A DNA stretch of 64,000 bases from Rehaibacterium terrae (lineage in GTDB: Bacteria; Pseudomonadota; Gammaproteobacteria; Xanthomonadales; Xanthomonadaceae): assembly GCF_014202935.1 (NCBI RefSeq), contig NZ_JACHHX010000004.1:62001-126000 (forward strand), read 5' to 3'. The notes below the pieces were generated by a model. The model was not told the origin of the DNA. It saw nothing but the letters and a program-made list of their open reading frames with translations, and did no database searches. Shown piece after piece: positions 61,987-64,000 of the stretch (positions within the stretch are counted from its first letter, which is position 1; each line of letters opens with the position of its first letter). The translations under genes were made by a program, and so were the position numbers.

Positions 61987-62870
61987 CCCCGGACCCAAGC
62001 GCAGACAACGAGAACGCCTCCCGCTCGCCCGGCTCGCGCTTCCGTGAGGCCCGTGCGGCCCAAGGGCTGAGCGTCGAGGCGGCGGCCGCAAGGCTGAAGA
62101 TTCCCGTGGCCGTGGTCGAGGCCATCGAGCGCGACGACTACAGTGCGCTCGGCGCGGCGATCTACGTCCGCGGCCACTGCACCGCCTACGCCCGCCTGCT
62201 CGGGCTGGCTCCGGACATCGTCGACGACGCCTGCCGCCAGAGCCGCAGCGCGCCGCCACCGCTGGTGGCGATGGCGCCCAGCACGCGTCTGCAGCGCTTG
62301 ACCGACCGGCTGGCCCGCCGTGCCGTCTACGTCGTGCTGACCGGCGCGATCGTGCTGCCGGTGATCTGGTATGCGACGCAGGAGGCGCCCGAGATCGCCC
62401 GCGTCAACCTCAGCCCCCTGGACGTGCCGCCAGGAGGGCAGGCGCCGCTGACCGACATCGCTGCGCTGATTCCGGACGGCGAATCTGCTCCGGCACGTCA
62501 GCGGGGGGAGGCCGACCACCCGGTCGTGGCCTCGCTGGCGCCGTTCTACGCAAAGCCGGCGGCGGCGGACGAGTCCGCCGCGGACGCGCCGACCGAGGTT
62601 GCGCCGGACTGGCTGGTGCTCAGCTTCAACGGTCCGAGCTGGGTCGAGATCTTCGCCGCCGACGGCACCCGCCTCGAACAGGCCTTGCTGGGCCCCGGCA
62701 GCGAGCGCCGTTATGCCCCCGGTCAGGTGGCTCGCATCACGCTGGGCAATGCCGAGGCGGTCGAAGTCCGGCAGGCAGGCAGGAAGGTCGACTTCAGCGC
62801 CTACCGCCGGGCCAACGTCGCACGGTTTACGGTATCCTCCGACGGCACGCTGGCGCCCGTCGGCGGCTGA
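61983..62870 (+). CDS. rodZ: Cytoskeletal protein RodZ
   Basis: A 295-residue protein with an N-terminal helix-turn-helix domain (SRFREARAAQGLSVEAAAARLKIPVAVVEAIERDDY), a single membrane helix at about 116-134 (VYVVLTGAIVLPVIWYA), a variable periplasmic linker and a C-terminal DUF4115 domain (WLVLSFNGPSWVEIFAADGTRLEQALL). It links MreB filaments to the membrane and maintains rod shape. In many relatives ispG and hisS come next; here yfgM follows 64 bases later. Confidence 0.94.
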   Translation: MTPDPSADNENASRSPGSRFREARAAQGLSVEAAAARLKIPVAVVEAIERDDYSALGAAIYVRGHCTAYARLLGLAPDIVDDACRQSRSAPPPLVAMAPSTRLQRLTDRLARRAVYVVLTGAIVLPVIWYATQEAPEIARVNLSPLDVPPGGQAPLTDIAALIPDGESAPARQRGEADHPVVASLAPFYAKPAAADESAADAPTEVAPDWLVLSFNGPSWVEIFAADGTRLEQALLGPGSERRYAPGQVARITLGNAEAVEVRQAGRKVDFSAYRRANVARFTVSSDGTLAPVGG

Positions 62871-62934
62871 TTCCGGCGACTCTTCCAAATTTCTCCTTGC
62901 GATGCCCGGATGACCCGTCCGGGCCCTGAGGCTC

Positions 62935-63579
62935 ATGAGCGAACTAGACGAACTCGAACAGGGCGAACGCGTCCGCAACTGGCTGCGGCAGAACGGCAGC
63001 ACCATCGTCACCGGCGTCGCGCTCGGTGTGGCCATGATCTTCGGCTGGCAGTGGTGGCAGGGCAGCCGGGTCGAGCACCGACTCACCGCGGCCACCCACT
63101 ACGAGGCACTGGTCGAGGCCGCCGAACGCGGCGAGCGCGACACCGTCCAGGCGCTCGCCGGCACGCTGGCCCAAGGCTATGCGGATACACCGTACGCGGT
63201 CCTGGCTGCATTGCGTCTGGCCGAGGCGCAGGCGACGGCCGGCGAGAACGAGGCCGCCCTGGCCACGCTCGAGGCTGCCAGCGGAAAGAGTCCCGACCCG
63301 GCCCTGAACGAGCTCCTGCAATTGCGCAGCGCCCGTCTGGAGATCGCCCTGGGCCGCCATGAGCAGGCCCTGACCCGTCTGGCGCGCGTGGGCGACGCCT
63401 ATGCGGCGCTGGCGCATGAACTGCGCGGCGATGCCCATCTCGCCCTGGGGCGTGCCGGCGAAGCGCTGGCGGCCTACCAGGAAGCCCTGACGCGCATGGA
63501 CGCCGCCGCGCCGGCGCGTCCGATCGTACAGATGAAACATGACGATCTGGCGGCTGCGGCCGGGTCGGCGGAGTCGTGA
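62935..63579 (+). CDS. yfgM: Ancillary SecYEG translocon subunit YfgM
   Basis: A 214-residue protein with an N-terminal membrane helix (about 24-44: IVTGVALGVAMIFGWQWWQGS) and a periplasmic TPR-like domain. The start MSELDELEQGERVRNWLRQNGS is family-typical. YfgM associates with PpiD and SecYEG at the periplasmic side of the translocon. TGAGG lies just before the ATG. It is directly followed by bamB. Confidence 0.94.
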   Translation: MSELDELEQGERVRNWLRQNGSTIVTGVALGVAMIFGWQWWQGSRVEHRLTAATHYEALVEAAERGERDTVQALAGTLAQGYADTPYAVLAALRLAEAQATAGENEAALATLEAASGKSPDPALNELLQLRSARLEIALGRHEQALTRLARVGDAYAALAHELRGDAHLALGRAGEALAAYQEALTRMDAAAPARPIVQMKHDDLAAAAGSAES

Positions 63580-63581
63580 GC

Positions 63582-64000
63582 ATGATGCGTCGCCTGATCG
63601 TCCTCTTCGTCTGCGCCGCCCTGCTGGCCGGTTGCGGTACCCGTGTCGGCAAGTGGTTCGGCTCGTCCAGCAAGGACAATGTCGATGCGCCGGCGGAGCT
63701 GACCGACTTCGCGCCCAGCGTCGGTGTCGACAAGCTGTGGTCCCTCCGGCTCGGCAAGGGCGAGCGCCGGCTCTGGATCCGCCAGGCCCCTGCGGTCGTG
63801 GAGGGGCGCGTCTATGCCGCCACCCTGCAGGGCCGGGTCGTGGCCCTGGATCTGGAGAGCGGACGCGAGTTGTGGCGCAGTGAGACCGGCATGCGGCTCT
63901 CCGGCGGCCCCGGCGCTGCCGGCGGTTTCGTCGTGGTCGGCAGTCTCGACGGCGACGTGCTCGCGCTCGATGCCGACAGCGGTGCCGAGCGTTGGCGTAC
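63582..64000 (+). CDS. bamB: Outer membrane assembly lipoprotein BamB, N-terminal part
   Basis: Only the first 139 codons are present; the window ends inside the gene. A lipobox LLAGC gives C18 as the lipidated residue. The visible part has the first PQQ-like beta-propeller repeats (YAATLQGRVVALDLESGRELW, GSLDGDVLALDADSGAERW). BamB helps BamA insert outer membrane proteins. It starts 2 bases after the yfgM stop; two adjacent ATGs (63582, 63585) are both possible. Confidence 0.94.
   Translation, partial: MMRRLIVLFVCAALLAGCGTRVGKWFGSSSKDNVDAPAELTDFAPSVGVDKLWSLRLGKGERRLWIRQAPAVVEGRVYAATLQGRVVALDLESGRELWRSETGMRLSGGPGAAGGFVVVGSLDGDVLALDADSGAERWR

Overview
This 64 kb window is ordinary chromosome from a GC-rich gammaproteobacterium. 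The gene content and order (pheA-hisC-aroA, cmk-rpsA-ihfB-lapAB, ndk-rlmN-pilF-rodZ-yfgM-bamB, several Xanthomonad-type hypothetical proteins, a large TonB-dependent receptor) point to the Xanthomonadales/Lysobacterales. The family and genus cannot be fixed from sequence reading alone. Coding density is high, genes are mostly joined by 4-base ATGA/GTGA overlaps, and G+C is uniformly high. No integrase, transposase, phage gene, CRISPR array or rRNA operon was seen.

Layout. 1-5 kb: end of pheA, then hisC-aroA (aromatic amino acid synthesis), a TonB-like protein and serS. 4.7-6.4 kb: azoreductase and a divergent LysR regulator around three inverted repeats. 6.4-6.9 kb: a tandem array of tRNA-Ser 5' fragments, each followed by a long hairpin, ending in an intact tRNA-Ser(UGA). 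6.9-10 kb: small conserved genes, an FMN-reductase remnant, and an overlapping operon of ECF sigma factor, anti-sigma protein, YigZ and DUF1697. 10-16 kb: a GAF-GAF-GGDEF-EAL protein and a TonB-dependent receptor. 16-20 kb: xseA, a large unassigned protein and ispG. 20.5-24.3 kb: complete Mla phospholipid transport operon (mlaA-F-E-D-C-B). 24.8-30.7 kb: GacA-like regulator, rne, rluC, phhB, nfuA. 30.8-40.2 kb: an unassigned membrane protein, two cytochromes c, and an RND efflux operon with two permeases. 40.3-44 kb: TraB-family protein and the agmatine-to-putrescine genes aguA and aguB. 44.1-52.7 kb: rpmJ type B, cmk, rpsA, ihfB, lapAB, then an overlapping glycan block (WecA/WbpL-like, WbpM-like, galU). 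53-55 kb: FAD oxidoreductase and CsaA-like protein. 55-59.4 kb: a fatty-acid beta-oxidation operon (tetR-fadB-fadA) with a PsrA-type operator. 59.6-64 kb: ndk-rlmN-pilF-rodZ-yfgM-bamB (cut by the window end).

Taken together, much of the window concerns the cell envelope: phospholipid retrograde transport (Mla), LPS control (LapAB) and glycan synthesis, outer membrane assembly (BamB), cell shape (RodZ), pili (PilF), efflux and TonB-dependent uptake. No clearly new defence or metabolic system stands out. The least explained items are the tRNA-Ser fragment/hairpin array, the unassigned gene coupled to ispG, and several perfect inverted repeats in divergent intergenic regions.
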